Shown here one piece after another: positions 1-9,421 of a stretch of DNA of 64,000 nt. The stretch covers positions 186,001-250,000 of the forward strand of contig NZ_BMHM01000005.1 of NCBI RefSeq assembly GCF_014640815.1, in the 5' to 3' direction. A program made the translations under genes and the position numbers. Origin of the DNA: Vreelandella lutescens (GTDB lineage Bacteria > Pseudomonadota > Gammaproteobacteria > Pseudomonadales > Halomonadaceae). How positions within the stretch are numbered: the stretch's first letter is position 1; every line of letters starts with the position of its first letter. The notes under the pieces are model-generated. The model was not told the origin of the DNA and ran no database searches. It worked only from the letters and a program-made list of their open reading frames with translations.

Positions 1-310
1 ACAGGACCCGACCCGGCTGGATCTGGGCTACCCAGTACTCAACTGAACCTTTACCCTTACCCATACGAACTTCGAGCGGCTTCTTGGAGATCGGCTTGTC
101 AGGGAAAACGCGGATCCAGATCTTACCGCCACGCTTAACGTGACGTGTGATCGCACGACGGCCTGCTTCGATCTGACGCGCAGTGATGCGGCCACGACCG
201 GTAGCTTTTAGGCCGTATTCCCCGAAGCTGATCTTGCTTCCGCGATGAGCCAGACCACGGTTGCGGCCTTTCATCATCTTGCGGAATTTCATACGCTTGG
301 GCTGTAACAT
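1..310 (-). CDS. rplP: 50S ribosomal protein L16 (3' end cut by window edge)
   Basis: The translation from the ATG at 308-310 begins [19 protein letters not shown] and continues with [13 protein letters not shown] and [12 protein letters not shown], which are hallmark L16 segments. L16 binds 23S rRNA near the A site and helps place tRNA on the large subunit. It is the last visible gene of the S10-type operon, 15 bp after rpsC. Only about 103 codons lie in the window; the stop is beyond position 1. Confidence 0.97.
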   Translation of the reverse strand, partial: MLQPKRMKFRKMMKGRNRGLAHRGSKISFGEYGLKATGRGRITARQIEAGRRAITRHVKRGGKIWIRVFPDKPISKKPLEVRMGKGKGSVEYWVAQIQPGRVL

Positions 311-325
311 CGACTCGCTCTCCCC

Positions 326-1030
326 TTACCTGGAACCTTTCTTCTTGGGCGCGTTGCCGGCAGGCTGCTGTTGCTTAGCCTTGGCACGTACTTCCTCGAT
401 ACCGCCGAGGATTTCGCCCTTGAAGATCCACACTTTGACGCCGATGACGCCGTAGGTGGTGTGAGCTTCGTAAGTGGCGTAGTCGATGTCCGCACGCAGA
501 GTGTGCAACGGAACGCGACCTTCGCGGTACCATTCGGTACGTGCGATTTCGGCACCACCAAGACGACCTGACAGCTGAATCTTGATGCCGCCAGCGCCAA
601 GACGCATTGCGTTTTGTACCGCGCGCTTCATCGCACGACGGAACATAACGCGACGCTCAAGCTGACCTGCTACGTTAGCAGCAACCAGCTTGGCATCCAG
701 CTCCGGCTTGCGAACTTCTTCAATGTTCACATGAACCGGGACACCCATCATCTCGGTGAGATCGCGACGCAGACGGTCGACATCTTCACCTTTCTTGCCA
801 ATCACGATACCCGGACGGGCAGTGTGAATGGTGATGCGGGCATTGTTAGCCGGACGCTCGATGTGAATGCGGCTTACGGAGGCGTTTTTCAAACGCTCTT
901 CCAGGAAGCTGCGCACTTCGAGATCGTTGTTGAGCTTATCGGCATAGGCGCCGCGCTCGGCATACCAGACAGAAGCATGGTCTTTGACGATGCCCAGTCG
1001 AATGCCTGTTGGATTGACTTTCTGACCCAT
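326..1030 (-). CDS. rpsC: 30S ribosomal protein S3
   Basis: This 234-residue protein matches the usual S3 length. It starts [18 protein letters not shown], carries the type II KH-domain loop ([12 protein letters not shown], about residues 76-87) and the C-terminal S3 domain ([17 protein letters not shown]), and ends in a basic tail. S3 forms part of the mRNA entry channel of the 30S subunit. It sits 11 bp after rplV and 15 bp before rplP in the S10 operon. Confidence 0.98.
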   Translation of the reverse strand: MGQKVNPTGIRLGIVKDHASVWYAERGAYADKLNNDLEVRSFLEERLKNASVSRIHIERPANNARITIHTARPGIVIGKKGEDVDRLRRDLTEMMGVPVHVNIEEVRKPELDAKLVAANVAGQLERRVMFRRAMKRAVQNAMRLGAGGIKIQLSGRLGGAEIARTEWYREGRVPLHTLRADIDYATYEAHTTYGVIGVKVWIFKGEILGGIEEVRAKAKQQQPAGNAPKKKGSR

Positions 1031-1041
1031 CTGGTCGACTC

Positions 1042-1374
1042 CTACTTCTCGGCTACCTTGACGGTGATGTGGCAGGTGCGCTTCAAGATACGATCCGCAC
1101 GGCCTTTGGCGCGCGGCTTGATACGCTTAAGCGTCATGCCCTCATCGACGCAGATGGTCGAGACACGCAGCTCGTCGATGTCCATGCCGTTGTTTTCTTC
1201 CGCATTCGCGATGGCGGACTGAAGCACTTTCTTGACCAGTTTGGCAGCCTTCTTCGGGGAGAAGGTCAGCAGGTCAAGAGCTTCGGCGACCGGTTTACCG
1301 CGCACCTGGTCAGCCACCAAACGGGCCTTCTGTGCGGATAAAGCAGCGCCACTCAGCTTAGCTGTGACTTCCAT
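1042..1374 (-). CDS. rplV: 50S ribosomal protein L22
   Basis: The 110-residue product has the L22 features [17 protein letters not shown] near the N-terminus and the long hairpin end [17 protein letters not shown]. The beta hairpin of L22 lines the nascent-peptide exit tunnel and is a site of macrolide-resistance changes in other bacteria; no insertion or deletion is obvious here. It lies between rpsS (18 bp upstream) and rpsC. Confidence 0.98.
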   Translation of the reverse strand: MEVTAKLSGAALSAQKARLVADQVRGKPVAEALDLLTFSPKKAAKLVKKVLQSAIANAEENNGMDIDELRVSTICVDEGMTLKRIKPRAKGRADRILKRTCHITVKVAEK

Positions 1375-1392
1375 CTCTTAATCCTCTCTGGC

Positions 1393-1668
1393 TTACCGTT
1401 TGGCTTTCTTGTCCGCCGCATGCCCGCGATATGTGCGAGTAGCAGCGAATTCGCCCAGCTTGTGACCAACCATTTCCTCGGAGACATGCACCGGGACGTG
1501 TTGGCGACCGTTATGGACAGCGATTGTGAGGCCTACCATGTTTGGCAGGATCATCGAACGACGCGACCAAGTCTTGATCGGTTTGCGATCGTTCTTCTCC
1601 ACTGCAGCCTCTACCTTCTTCAAAAGATGAAGGTCAATGAAGGGACCTTTCTTTAGTGAACGTGGCAC
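1393..1668 (-). CDS. rpsS: 30S ribosomal protein S19
   Basis: The 91-residue protein starts [19 protein letters not shown] and contains the conserved [20 protein letters not shown] and [12 protein letters not shown] segments of S19, which sits in the head of the 30S subunit near S13 and the A-site tRNA. It is cotranscribed between rplB and rplV in the standard S10-operon order. Confidence 0.98.
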   Translation of the reverse strand: MPRSLKKGPFIDLHLLKKVEAAVEKNDRKPIKTWSRRSMILPNMVGLTIAVHNGRQHVPVHVSEEMVGHKLGEFAATRTYRGHAADKKAKR

Positions 1669-1701
1669 AGCCGTTACCTCTTAATGTCTTGGCAATTTAG
1701 A

Positions 1702-2532
1702 TCAACGCGTCTTATTACGACGACGAATGATCAGCTTGTCGGTGCGCTTGTTCTTACGCGTCTTATGACCCTTAGTCGGCACACCCCATGGGGATACCGG
1801 GTGACGGCCACCACTGGTGCGGCCTTCGCCACCACCGTGCGGGTGATCCACCGGGTTCATCGCGACACCGCGAACAGTCGGACGCACGCCTCTCCAGCGC
1901 TTCGCACCGGCCTTGCCAAGTTGACGCAGGCTGTGCTCGGAGTTGCTCACTTCACCCAAGGTCGCGCGGCACTCAGCTAACACCTTACGCATTTCGCCAG
2001 AGCGAAGACGCAGGGTAGCGTAGTTACCTTCACGAGCAACCAGCTGGGCGCTAGTACCGGCACTGCGAGCAATCTGCGCACCTTTACCCGGCTTCAGTTC
2101 GATACCGTGAACGGTAGAACCAAGCGGAATATTGCGCAGCGGCAAGGCATTGCCTTTCTTGATGGGCGCGTTAACACCAGATTCCAGCACGTCACCCGCG
2201 CTGACACCTTTCGGTGCAATGATGTAACGACGCTCACCATCGGCATACTTCAGCAGTGCAATGTGCGCACTGCGGTTCGGATCGTGTTCCAGACGCTCAA
2301 CGGTGGCCGGAATGCCATCCTTGGTGCGTTTGAAATCGATCAGCCGGTAATGCTGACGGTGACCACCGCCCACGTGGCGGGTAGTGATGCGACCGTAGTT
2401 GTTACGCCCACCAGACTTGGACTGTTTTTCCAAAAGCGGTGCATAAGCACGGCCTTTGTACAGTTCCTCACCAACGATCTTAACGACGTGGCGACGACCG
2501 GCGGATGTGGGTTTGGTCTTGACGATTGCCAT
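1702..2532 (-). CDS. rplB: 50S ribosomal protein L2
   Basis: The 276-residue product carries the L2 landmarks [20 protein letters not shown], an OB-fold and SH3-like core, and the C-terminal [20 protein letters not shown] loop whose histidine lies near the peptidyl transferase centre. L2 is needed for subunit association. It starts 17 bp after the rplW stop and is followed by rpsS. Confidence 0.98.
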   Translation of the reverse strand: MAIVKTKPTSAGRRHVVKIVGEELYKGRAYAPLLEKQSKSGGRNNYGRITTRHVGGGHRQHYRLIDFKRTKDGIPATVERLEHDPNRSAHIALLKYADGERRYIIAPKGVSAGDVLESGVNAPIKKGNALPLRNIPLGSTVHGIELKPGKGAQIARSAGTSAQLVAREGNYATLRLRSGEMRKVLAECRATLGEVSNSEHSLRQLGKAGAKRWRGVRPTVRGVAMNPVDHPHGGGEGRTSGGRHPVSPWGVPTKGHKTRKNKRTDKLIIRRRNKTR

Positions 2533-2549
2533 TATCCGTACTCCTGCCC

Positions 2550-2846
2550 TTATTCGGCGCCAGAGAAGTCTTCGAGCGTTTCACCCGCAGCCAGGGTCAC
2601 ATACGCTTTGCGGTAACCCTTACGCAGGCCAACGCCGTGAGCAGTACGCTTAGTTTTACCCTTCACGTTCAGTACCTGAACGCTGCCGACCTTCTTGCCG
2701 AACAGTGCTTCAACGGCCTTCTTGATCTCGGGCTTGGTAGCATCGCTTGCCACCTTGAAAACGTACTGGTTGCGCTCGGCTGCCATCGCGGCCTTTTCGG
2801 TCACGTGCGGTCCAAGCAGAACCTTGAATACGCGTTCCTGGTTCAT
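2550..2846 (-). CDS. rplW: 50S ribosomal protein L23
   Basis: The 98-residue protein starts [20 protein letters not shown] and contains the RNA-binding segment [20 protein letters not shown] typical of L23, which sits at the tunnel exit and docks trigger factor and SRP. Its start overlaps the rplD stop by 4 bp (ATGA), implying translational coupling. Confidence 0.98.
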   Translation of the reverse strand: MNQERVFKVLLGPHVTEKAAMAAERNQYVFKVASDATKPEIKKAVEALFGKKVGSVQVLNVKGKTKRTAHGVGLRKGYRKAYVTLAAGETLEDFSGAE

Positions 2847-3448
2847 GCCAGCTTCTCCTCGAATTTACGCAGGGCGGAGACGGTGACCAGGACCTTATCA
2901 AAGGCAACCAGGCTCACCGGATCAGCTGCAGCGACATCCACCACGTCAACGTGGGGAAGGTTGCGTGCGGCCAGATAGAGCGTTTCGTCAACTTCTTCAG
3001 TCACGATCAACACTTTCTCAAGGTTGAGCTCTTTCAGCTTGGCAGCTACCTGCTTGGTCTTCGGCGCATCTACGCTGAACTCTTCAATAGCGACTAAACG
3101 CTCTTGACGTACCAGTTCAGACAGGATGGAACGCATCGCCGCGCGGTACATTTTGCGGTTAACTTTCTGGCTAAAGTCCTGAGGACGCGCCGCGAAAGTG
3201 ACACCGCCGCTGCGCCACAGCGGAGAGCGAATGGTACCGGCACGTGCACGACCGGTGCCTTTCTGACGCCATGGCTTCTTACCACCACCACGAACATCGG
3301 AACGGCTCTTTTGAGCGCGAGTACCCTGACGACCACCAGCCAAGTAGGCAGTGACGACCTGGTGAACCAGCGCTTCGTTGAATTCTTTGCCAAAAGTGGC
3401 GTCGGCTACTTCAACGGTACCCGTGCCTGCAGCAAGATTCAGATTCAT
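2843..3448 (-). CDS. rplD: 50S ribosomal protein L4
   Basis: The product is 201 residues, the same length as E. coli L4. It has the tunnel-loop segment [19 protein letters not shown] followed by [15 protein letters not shown]4 also represses the S10 operon in E. coli by binding its leader; here the leader before rpsJ seems too short for that structure (see findings). It overlaps rplW by 4 bp and follows rplC by 15 bp. Confidence 0.98.
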   Translation of the reverse strand: MNLNLAAGTGTVEVADATFGKEFNEALVHQVVTAYLAGGRQGTRAQKSRSDVRGGGKKPWRQKGTGRARAGTIRSPLWRSGGVTFAARPQDFSQKVNRKMYRAAMRSILSELVRQERLVAIEEFSVDAPKTKQVAAKLKELNLEKVLIVTEEVDETLYLAARNLPHVDVVDVAAADPVSLVAFDKVLVTVSALRKFEEKLA

Positions 3449-3463
3449 TGGTAATTATCCCCT

Positions 3464-4102
3464 TCAGCCAGCTTTCACGGCGCTGCGAACGATAACGTTG
3501 CTACCGGTAGCTCCCGGTACAGCGCCCTTGATCAGCAGCAGGTTACGCTCGGCGTCGACACGGACGATCTCAAGGCTCTGTACGGTGCAACGGGTGTTAC
3601 CCATTTGACCGGCCATTTTCTTGCCTTTAAATACGCGACCAGGTGTCTGACACATGCCGATAGAACCCGGCGCACGATGCGACAGGGAGTTACCATGGCT
3701 GTTGTCTTGGGTACGGAAGTTCCAGCGCTTAACAGCACCCTGGAAGCCTTTACCCTTAGAGGTGCCGGTCACGTCAATCATCTGACCAGCTTCAAAGAGG
3801 GATACGGTGATTTCGCCACCCACTTCAGGAGCTTCTTCGCCTTCAGAAAGGCGGAATTCCATCAGTGAACGACCAGCCTCAACACCCGCCTTGGCAAACT
3901 GTCCAGCCTGCGCTTTGGTGAGGTGTTTGGCTTTACGAGAACCTGTAGTCACCTGAACCGCTGCGTAACCGTCAGACTCAATGGTCTTAACGCGTGTTAC
4001 ACGGTTAGGATCAACTTCAATAACGGTCACGGGCACGGATGCGCCATCTTCGGTAAAGACACGGGTCATCCCGGCCTTTTTACCGACTAAACCGATAGTC
4101 AT
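3464..4102 (-). CDS. rplC: 50S ribosomal protein L3
   Basis: This 212-residue protein starts [20 protein letters not shown] and has the conserved tip region [19 protein letters not shown] that reaches the peptidyl transferase centre. L3 is one of the first proteins to assemble on 23S rRNA. A good Shine-Dalgarno (AGGAGACTGAGT) precedes the ATG. An unusual 152-bp gap separates it from the upstream rpsJ. Confidence 0.98.
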   Translation of the reverse strand: MTIGLVGKKAGMTRVFTEDGASVPVTVIEVDPNRVTRVKTIESDGYAAVQVTTGSRKAKHLTKAQAGQFAKAGVEAGRSLMEFRLSEGEEAPEVGGEITVSLFEAGQMIDVTGTSKGKGFQGAVKRWNFRTQDNSHGNSLSHRAPGSIGMCQTPGRVFKGKKMAGQMGNTRCTVQSLEIVRVDAERNLLLIKGAVPGATGSNVIVRSAVKAG

Positions 4103-4254
4103 ACTCAGTCTCCTATAGTGTACGGGGCTATCACCCGCTATGGCTGCCCTTTCCAGAGCATTCCACTAGCACATTGTGTGGCGCCTCACGGCGCGGCGGC
4201 TGCTGCTCACATACTAGAAACGGTGAGCGCTGGGCCGCGAAGTGTCTAGTGTAA
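4103..4254 (-). promoter_or_regulatory. Long structured spacer between rpsJ and rplC
   Basis: The S10-L3 spacer is 152 bp, far longer than other gaps in this operon (11-33 bp). On the transcribed strand it holds a short GC-rich hairpin (GCGCC-GTGA-GGCGC) and a second possible one near GGGTGATAGCCCC. No open reading frame or clear sigma-70 promoter was found. It may be a processing or autoregulatory region; the function is not known. Confidence 0.4.
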
Positions 4255-4566
4255 TTAGTCGAGCTTGATTTGCACGTCTACGCCAGCGGCGAGATCAAGC
4301 TTCATCAATGCATCAACAGTTTTCTCGGTCGGCTCAACGATGTCGAGCACGCGCTTGTGCGTACGAATCTCATACTGATCACGCGCATCTTTGTTGACGT
4401 GCGGTGAAATCAGGATGGTGTAGCGCTCGCGATTGGTCGGCAGCGGGATCGGCCCACGTACCTGAGCACCAGTGCGCTTAGCGGTTTCAACAATCTCCGC
4501 TGTGGACTGATCGATCAGGCGATGGTCGAACGCTTTCAACCGAATGCGAATCTTTTGGTTCTGCAT
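4255..4566 (-). CDS. rpsJ: 30S ribosomal protein S10 / NusE
   Basis: The 103-residue protein has the same length as E. coli S10. It starts [19 protein letters not shown] and contains [15 protein letters not shown] and [20 protein letters not shown]10 is a 30S head protein and, as NusE, couples ribosomes and NusB/NusG to RNA polymerase. It is the first gene of the S10 operon, directly downstream of a perfect-consensus promoter. Confidence 0.98.
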   Translation of the reverse strand: MQNQKIRIRLKAFDHRLIDQSTAEIVETAKRTGAQVRGPIPLPTNRERYTILISPHVNKDARDQYEIRTHKRVLDIVEPTEKTVDALMKLDLAAGVDVQIKLD

Positions 4567-4630
4567 TTGCCCTAAACTCCAATGGATGTCGACGGCGCGA
4601 GCCGTCTACCCACGCATTCAAAGGATGCGC

Positions 4631-4659
4631 ATTATAGGCACGCCAAAAGCCTATGTCAA
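4631..4659 (-). promoter_or_regulatory. Sigma-70 promoter of the S10 operon
   Basis: On the minus strand the sequence reads TTGACA (4654-4659), a 17-bp spacer, and TATAAT (4631-4636), a perfect match to the sigma-70 consensus. The expected start near 4624 gives a leader of about 58 nt before rpsJ, containing a small hairpin (GACGGC-TCGC-GCCGTC). Confidence 0.85.
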
Positions 4660-4679
4660 ACATTTGCTCTTGGTGCGCA

Positions 4680-4704
4680 GAAAAGGGGGCTCGCAAGAGC
4701 CCCC
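4680..4704 (-). terminator. Rho-independent terminator after tuf
   Basis: On the minus strand an 8-bp GC-rich stem (GGGGGCTC / GAGCCCCC) with a TTGC loop is followed by TTTTCT. It lies about 20 bp after the tuf stop and just upstream of the S10 promoter, so it separates the str and S10 operons. Confidence 0.9.
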
Positions 4705-4725
4705 TCTAATCATCAAGTAATCAGA

Positions 4726-5919
4726 TTACTGAACGATTTTGGCCACAACGCCAGCACCAACGGTACGACCACCTTCGCGAATAGCGAAGCGCAGACCTTC
4801 GTCCATGGCGATCGGAGCGATCAGAGTAACAACCATTTGCACGTTGTCACCCGGCATGACCATTTCAACACCTTCCGGCAGTTCACAAGTACCTGTTACG
4901 TCAGTGGTACGGAAGTAGAACTGGGGACGGTAGCCCTTGAAGAAAGGCGTGTGACGACCACCTTCTTCTTTGGACAGTACGTATACTTCTGCTTCGAAGG
5001 TAGTGTGCGGCTTGATGGTGCCCGGCTTGGCCAGAACCTGACCACGCTCGACGTCATCACGCTTAGTACCACGCAGCAGGGCGCCAACGTTCTCACCAGC
5101 ACGACCTTCGTCGAGCAGCTTACGGAACATTTCAACGCCAGTAACGATGGTTTTGGTGGTGTCGCGGATACCCACGATTTCCACTTCTTCACCGGCTTTC
5201 ACGATACCGCGCTCTACACGACCGGTAACAACAGTACCACGGCCAGAGATAGAGAATACGTCTTCGATCGGCATCAGGAACGGCTGGTCGATGGCACGCT
5301 CCGGCTCAGGGATGTACTCATCCAGAGCTTTGATCAGATTAGCAACGGCGGTAGTACCCATGCCGTTCTCGTCTTCACCGTTCAGTGCCATCAGGGCAGA
5401 ACCGGTGATGATCGGCGTGTCGTCGCCCGGGAAGTCGTACTGGTCGAGGAGTTCGCGAACTTCCATCTCTACCAGTTCGAGCAGCTCTTCGTCATCAACC
5501 ATGTCCGCTTTGTTCAGGAACACAACGATGAACGGTACGCCAACCTGACGAGACAGCAGGATGTGCTCGCGAGTCTGCGGCATCGGGCCGTCAGCAGCAG
5601 AACATACCAGGATCGCGCCGTCCATCTGCGCAGCACCGGTGATCATGTTCTTGACGTAGTCAGCGTGTCCCGGGCAGTCAACGTGAGCGTAGTGACGCTG
5701 CTCAGACTGGTACTCAACGTGAGACGTAGCGATGGTGATACCGCGCTCGCGCTCTTCCGGAGCGTTATCGATGGTATCAAACTCACGCCAGTCGCCACCG
5801 AATACTTCGGCAGACACACGGGTCAGGGCCGCTGTCAGAGTCGTTTTACCGTGGTCGACGTGACCAATGGTGCCGACGTTGACATGCGGTTTGGAACGTT
5901 CGAATTTTTCCTTAGCCAC
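4726..5919 (-). CDS. tuf: Elongation factor Tu
   Basis: The 397-residue GTPase has G1 GHVDHGKTT (about residues 18-26), switch [16 protein letters not shown]3 DCPGHADY, G4 NKAD and G5 SALMAL, followed by domains 2 and 3. EF-Tu brings aminoacyl-tRNA to the ribosome. It is the last gene of the rpsL-rpsG-fusA-tuf operon, 29 bp after fusA, and is followed by a strong terminator. It is the only tuf copy in the window; the usual tufB site near tRNA-Trp is empty. Confidence 0.98.
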   Translation of the reverse strand: MAKEKFERSKPHVNVGTIGHVDHGKTTLTAALTRVSAEVFGGDWREFDTIDNAPEERERGITIATSHVEYQSEQRHYAHVDCPGHADYVKNMITGAAQMDGAILVCSAADGPMPQTREHILLSRQVGVPFIVVFLNKADMVDDEELLELVEMEVRELLDQYDFPGDDTPIITGSALMALNGEDENGMGTTAVANLIKALDEYIPEPERAIDQPFLMPIEDVFSISGRGTVVTGRVERGIVKAGEEVEIVGIRDTTKTIVTGVEMFRKLLDEGRAGENVGALLRGTKRDDVERGQVLAKPGTIKPHTTFEAEVYVLSKEEGGRHTPFFKGYRPQFYFRTTDVTGTCELPEGVEMVMPGDNVQMVVTLIAPIAMDEGLRFAIREGGRTVGAGVVAKIVQ

Positions 5920-5948
5920 TGCTATAACCTCTTTACGTTAGCTAACGG

Positions 5949-8072
5949 TTAACCGTTTTGATTGATGACGGCTTCAACGACGCTGGAGGGCGCCTCCTCG
6001 TACTTCGCGAACTCCATAGAGTAGCTCGCACGGCCCTGGGTCTGTGAGCGCAGATCGGTTGCGTAACCGAACATCTCACCCAGTGGCACCGTTGCACGAA
6101 TGACTTTACCAGAAGAAGAGTCATCCATGCCCTGCACCAGACCGCGACGACGGCTCAGGTCGCCCATGACGTCACCCATAAACTCTTCGGGGGTCACGAT
6201 TTCGACCTTCATCACCGGCTCCAGCAGCACGGCCTTGGCCTTCCTGGCACCTTCTTTCACTGCCATAGAAGAAGCAATCTTGAACGCAGTCTCGTTCGAG
6301 TCCACGTCATGGAAGGAGCCATCAAACAGCGTTACTTTAACGTCGATCATCGGGTAACCCGCGATGACACCGTTTTTGAGCTGCTCAAAAGCACCCTTCT
6401 CAACCGCAGGTACGTATTCCTTAGGAACCGTGCCGCCTACGATTTCAGAGTTGAACTTGAAGAAGATTTCTTCTTCGCCTTCACCCTTCTCTGCTGCAGT
6501 CAGCGGCTCGATACGTAGCCAAACGTGACCATACTGACCACGACCACCGGACTGACGTACGAACTTGCCTTCTTGCTCGATATTGCCGCGGATAGTTTCG
6601 CGGTAGGCAACCTGAGGCTTACCGATGTTAGCTTCAACCTTGAACTCGCGACGCATGCGGTCAACGATGATGTCCAGGTGGAGCTCGCCCATACCAGAGA
6701 TGATGGTCTGGCCGGTCTCTTCATCAGTTTTAACCTGGAAGGAGGGATCTTCCTGAGCCAGCTTGCCCAGTGCAACGCCCATCTTCTCTTGGTCAGCCTT
6801 AGACTTCGGCTCAACGGCAACAGAGATTACCGGATCCGGGAACTCCATGCGCTCAAGAACGATCTTGTTATCGATATCGCACAGGGTGTCACCCGTGGTC
6901 ACATCTTTCAGACCGATACAAGCTGCGATGTCGCCCGCCAGTACTTCTTTGATCTCTTCGCGTGAGTTGGCGTGCATCTGTACGATACGGCCAACGCGCT
7001 CTTTCTTCTGCTTAACGGAGTTATAAACGCCGTCACCAGACTTCAGAACGCCCGAGTAAACGCGGATGAACGTCAGAGTACCAACAAAGGGGTCGGTGGC
7101 GATTTTAAACGCCAGCGCCGCAAACGGCGCACTGTCATCGGCTACACGAGTAGCGATGGTGCCGTCTTTGTCGTCCAATTCACCTTCAATCGCTTTAACT
7201 TCTGTCGGTGAAGGCATGTATTCAATAACGCCGTCCAGCACTGCTTGAACGCCTTTGTTCTTAAAGGCAGAACCACAGGTAACCAGAACGATGTCATTCG
7301 CCAACGTGCGCGCACGCAGACCAGCCTTGATTTCAGCGATCGTTAGCTCGCCTTCTTCAAGGTACTTGTCCATCAGCTCTTCAGAGCCTTCAGCGGCAGC
7401 TTCGACCATCTCTTCACGATATTTCTCAGCGGCTTCTTGCAGCTCAGCTGGGATATCGACAAGCTCAAAGCTCATACCCAGGCTTTCTTCGTCCCACAAG
7501 ATGGCTTTCATCTCGATCAGGTCGATAACGCCTTTGAAATCTTCTTCCGTGCCCCAGTTGATCTGGATCGGCACAGCTTTAGCGCCTAAACGCTCTTTCA
7601 GCTGGTTAACAACCATGAAGAAGTCAGCGCCGGTACGGTCCATCTTGTTGACGAAGACCATGCGCGGAACTTCATACTTGTTAGCCTGACGCCATACGGT
7701 TTCGGTCTGCGGCTGAACGCCGGAGGAACCACACAGTACAACGACCGCACCATCAAGAACACGCAGTGAACGCTCAACTTCGATAGTGAAGTCAACGTGT
7801 CCAGGGGTGTCGATGATGTTGATACGGTGCTCATCAAACTGCTTGCTCATGCCCTGCCAGAAACAGGTAGTTGCAGCTGAGGTGATAGTGATACCACGCT
7901 CCTGCTCCTGCTCCATCCAGTCCATGGTCGCTGCACCGTCGTGTACTTCGCCCACTTTGTGGGAAAGACCGGTGTAGAACAGTACGCGTTCAGTTGTCGT
8001 GGTTTTACCCGCGTCAACGTGAGCGACGATACCGATATTGCGATAGCGATTTAGTGGAGTCTTGCGTGCCAC
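5949..8072 (-). CDS. fusA: Elongation factor G
   Basis: This 707-residue translocase starts [20 protein letters not shown] and has G1 [15 protein letters not shown]3 DTPGHVDF and G4 NKMD, followed by the EF-G domain II-V architecture ([43 protein letters not shown]). It catalyses ribosome translocation and, with RRF, recycling. It lies in the str operon after rpsG; a 167-bp spacer with a large hairpin precedes it. Confidence 0.98.
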   Translation of the reverse strand: MARKTPLNRYRNIGIVAHVDAGKTTTTERVLFYTGLSHKVGEVHDGAATMDWMEQEQERGITITSAATTCFWQGMSKQFDEHRINIIDTPGHVDFTIEVERSLRVLDGAVVVLCGSSGVQPQTETVWRQANKYEVPRMVFVNKMDRTGADFFMVVNQLKERLGAKAVPIQINWGTEEDFKGVIDLIEMKAILWDEESLGMSFELVDIPAELQEAAEKYREEMVEAAAEGSEELMDKYLEEGELTIAEIKAGLRARTLANDIVLVTCGSAFKNKGVQAVLDGVIEYMPSPTEVKAIEGELDDKDGTIATRVADDSAPFAALAFKIATDPFVGTLTFIRVYSGVLKSGDGVYNSVKQKKERVGRIVQMHANSREEIKEVLAGDIAACIGLKDVTTGDTLCDIDNKIVLERMEFPDPVISVAVEPKSKADQEKMGVALGKLAQEDPSFQVKTDEETGQTIISGMGELHLDIIVDRMRREFKVEANIGKPQVAYRETIRGNIEQEGKFVRQSGGRGQYGHVWLRIEPLTAAEKGEGEEEIFFKFNSEIVGGTVPKEYVPAVEKGAFEQLKNGVIAGYPMIDVKVTLFDGSFHDVDSNETAFKIASSMAVKEGARKAKAVLLEPVMKVEIVTPEEFMGDVMGDLSRRRGLVQGMDDSSSGKVIRATVPLGEMFGYATDLRSQTQGRASYSMEFAKYEEAPSSVVEAVINQNG

Positions 8073-8134
8073 GGTGAAGCTCCCGTTAGTTGGCGATGCT
8101 CGTTAATCCAGCGGTGTAATCTTTGCCTATGCCA

Positions 8135-8162
8135 CCGCCGCCATCGACAACGATAGCGGCGG
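8135..8162 (-). promoter_or_regulatory. Perfect stem-loop between rpsG and fusA
   Basis: The arms 8135-8146 and 8151-8162 pair over 12 bp with one G-T wobble and a 4-nt loop (minus strand CCGCCGCTATCG-TTGT-CGATGGCGGCGG). No T tract follows. It could be a processing site, a partial terminator or a target for S7 autoregulation; which is unknown. Confidence 0.55.
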
Positions 8163-8239
8163 CGTGTTGCAACATGACGAAAAATGTCTTTAACGCAGCG
8201 CAACCGGCAAAAGAAAACACAAACCTAGAAACGCCGAGC

Positions 8240-8710
8240 TTAGAAACGATAGTGAGAGAAGGCCTTGTTGGCTTCCGCCATACGGTGCACATCTTCACGC
8301 TTCTTAACAGCCGAGCCTTTGCCTTCAGCGGCATCCAGCATTTCACCTGCCAGGCGCTGAACCATCGTTTTCTCACCGCGACGACGCGCAGCGTCTACCA
8401 ACCAGCGCATAGCAAGCGCTTGGCGGCGTGACGGACGAACTTCAACCGGCACCTGATAGGTCGCACCACCTACACGGCGCGACTTCACTTCGACCATCGG
8501 CTGGATGGTTTCCAGCGCTTTGTCGAAGATTTCCAGCGGCTCTTCTTTACTGCGCTCGGCAACCTTGTCCAACGCACCATAAACGATGCGCTCAGCTATG
8601 GACTTCTTGCCGCTGACCATCAGGTGGTTCATGAACTTCGCCAGACGCTCACTTCCGAACTTAGGATCCGGCAGGATTTCGCGTTTAGCTACAACTCTTC
8701 TTCTAGGCAT
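8240..8710 (-). CDS. rpsG: 30S ribosomal protein S7
   Basis: The 156-residue protein starts [20 protein letters not shown] and has the S7 segments [33 protein letters not shown] and [17 protein letters not shown]7 nucleates assembly of the 30S head and represses the str operon in E. coli. It is separated from rpsL by 139 bp and from fusA by a structured spacer. Confidence 0.98.
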   Translation of the reverse strand: MPRRRVVAKREILPDPKFGSERLAKFMNHLMVSGKKSIAERIVYGALDKVAERSKEEPLEIFDKALETIQPMVEVKSRRVGGATYQVPVEVRPSRRQALAMRWLVDAARRRGEKTMVQRLAGEMLDAAEGKGSAVKKREDVHRMAEANKAFSHYRF

Positions 8711-8849
8711 GATAAGCCCTCAATTAAGGATCCTTCAGGTAAACCCGGGACTAACATTCGCTTTCAGCGTTGCCCGACCTTACTCTTATCAGACCGTCAT
8801 ATTCGTATAAAAGGTAACGCCACCGCGCGATGCGCCGTGATAAGCGACC

Positions 8850-9224
8850 TTAGGACTTCGGACGCTTAGTACCGTACTTAGAACGACCCTGCTTACGGTT
8901 CTGTACGCCAGAGGTGTCAAGGGCGCCACGAACGGTGTGATAACGCACACCTGGCAAATCCTTTACACGACCGCCGCGAATCAGAACAACAGAGTGCTCT
9001 TGCAGGTTGTGACCTTCACCACCGATGTAAGAAGACACTTCAAAGCCGTTCGTCAGGCGCACACGGCAAACCTTACGCAGGGCCGAGTTCGGCTTCTTAG
9101 GGGTAGTGGTGTAAACGCGCGTACATACGCCACGTTTTTGCGGGCATGCCTGAAGCGCAGGCACGTCACTTTTGGTGACGGGGCGCTTGCGCGGCTTGCG
9201 CACTAGCTGATTAATCGTTGCCAT
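8850..9224 (-). CDS. rpsL: 30S ribosomal protein S12
   Basis: The 124-residue protein has the same length as E. coli S12. It starts [15 protein letters not shown] and has the decoding-centre loops [14 protein letters not shown] and [13 protein letters not shown]. Both lysines at the classical streptomycin-resistance positions (in PKKPNS and RVKDLPG) are the wild-type residues. It is the first gene of the str operon and has its own promoter about 90 bp upstream. Confidence 0.98.
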   Translation of the reverse strand: MATINQLVRKPRKRPVTKSDVPALQACPQKRGVCTRVYTTTPKKPNSALRKVCRVRLTNGFEVSSYIGGEGHNLQEHSVVLIRGGRVKDLPGVRYHTVRGALDTSGVQNRKQGRSKYGTKRPKS

Positions 9225-9315
9225 GGTGTTTAGCTGACTCCAATGGTTGCCTTAGCCTTTAAACAAATACGGGCAGCGGATGCGGGCGCACCCACCCCAC
9301 TGTTAAAGGCTGCGC

Positions 9316-9345
9316 ATTCTAAAGGCTGACCCTAGGTGGCGTCAA
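9316..9345 (-). promoter_or_regulatory. Sigma-70 promoter of the rpsL-rpsG-fusA-tuf operon
   Basis: On the minus strand TTGACG (9340-9345) is followed by an 18-bp spacer and TAGAAT (9316-9321). Transcription would start near 9309, about 85 nt before rpsL. The element lies directly after the hairpin that follows rpoC. Confidence 0.7.
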
Positions 9346-9373
9346 GTCTTGCTGGCGAATTCACCAGCAAGAC
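9346..9373 (-). terminator. Hairpin after rpoC, probable operon end
   Basis: A perfect 10-bp stem (GTCTTGCTGG / CCAGCAAGAC) with an 8-nt loop begins 48 bp after the rpoC stop and abuts the rpsL promoter. No T tract follows, so it is either a weak terminator or a 3'-end stabilising structure. Confidence 0.5.
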
Positions 9374-9421
9374 CACGCCATAAGGGCCAGCCGCTCGTGG
9401 CTGCTCGTTGCCTATCGCAGG

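Noticed and set aside
4582..5952. A 456-codon open frame antisense to tuf
   Set aside because: It lies wholly opposite the highly conserved EF-Tu gene and its composition mirrors that gene's codon bias; no RBS or family match. Shadow frame.
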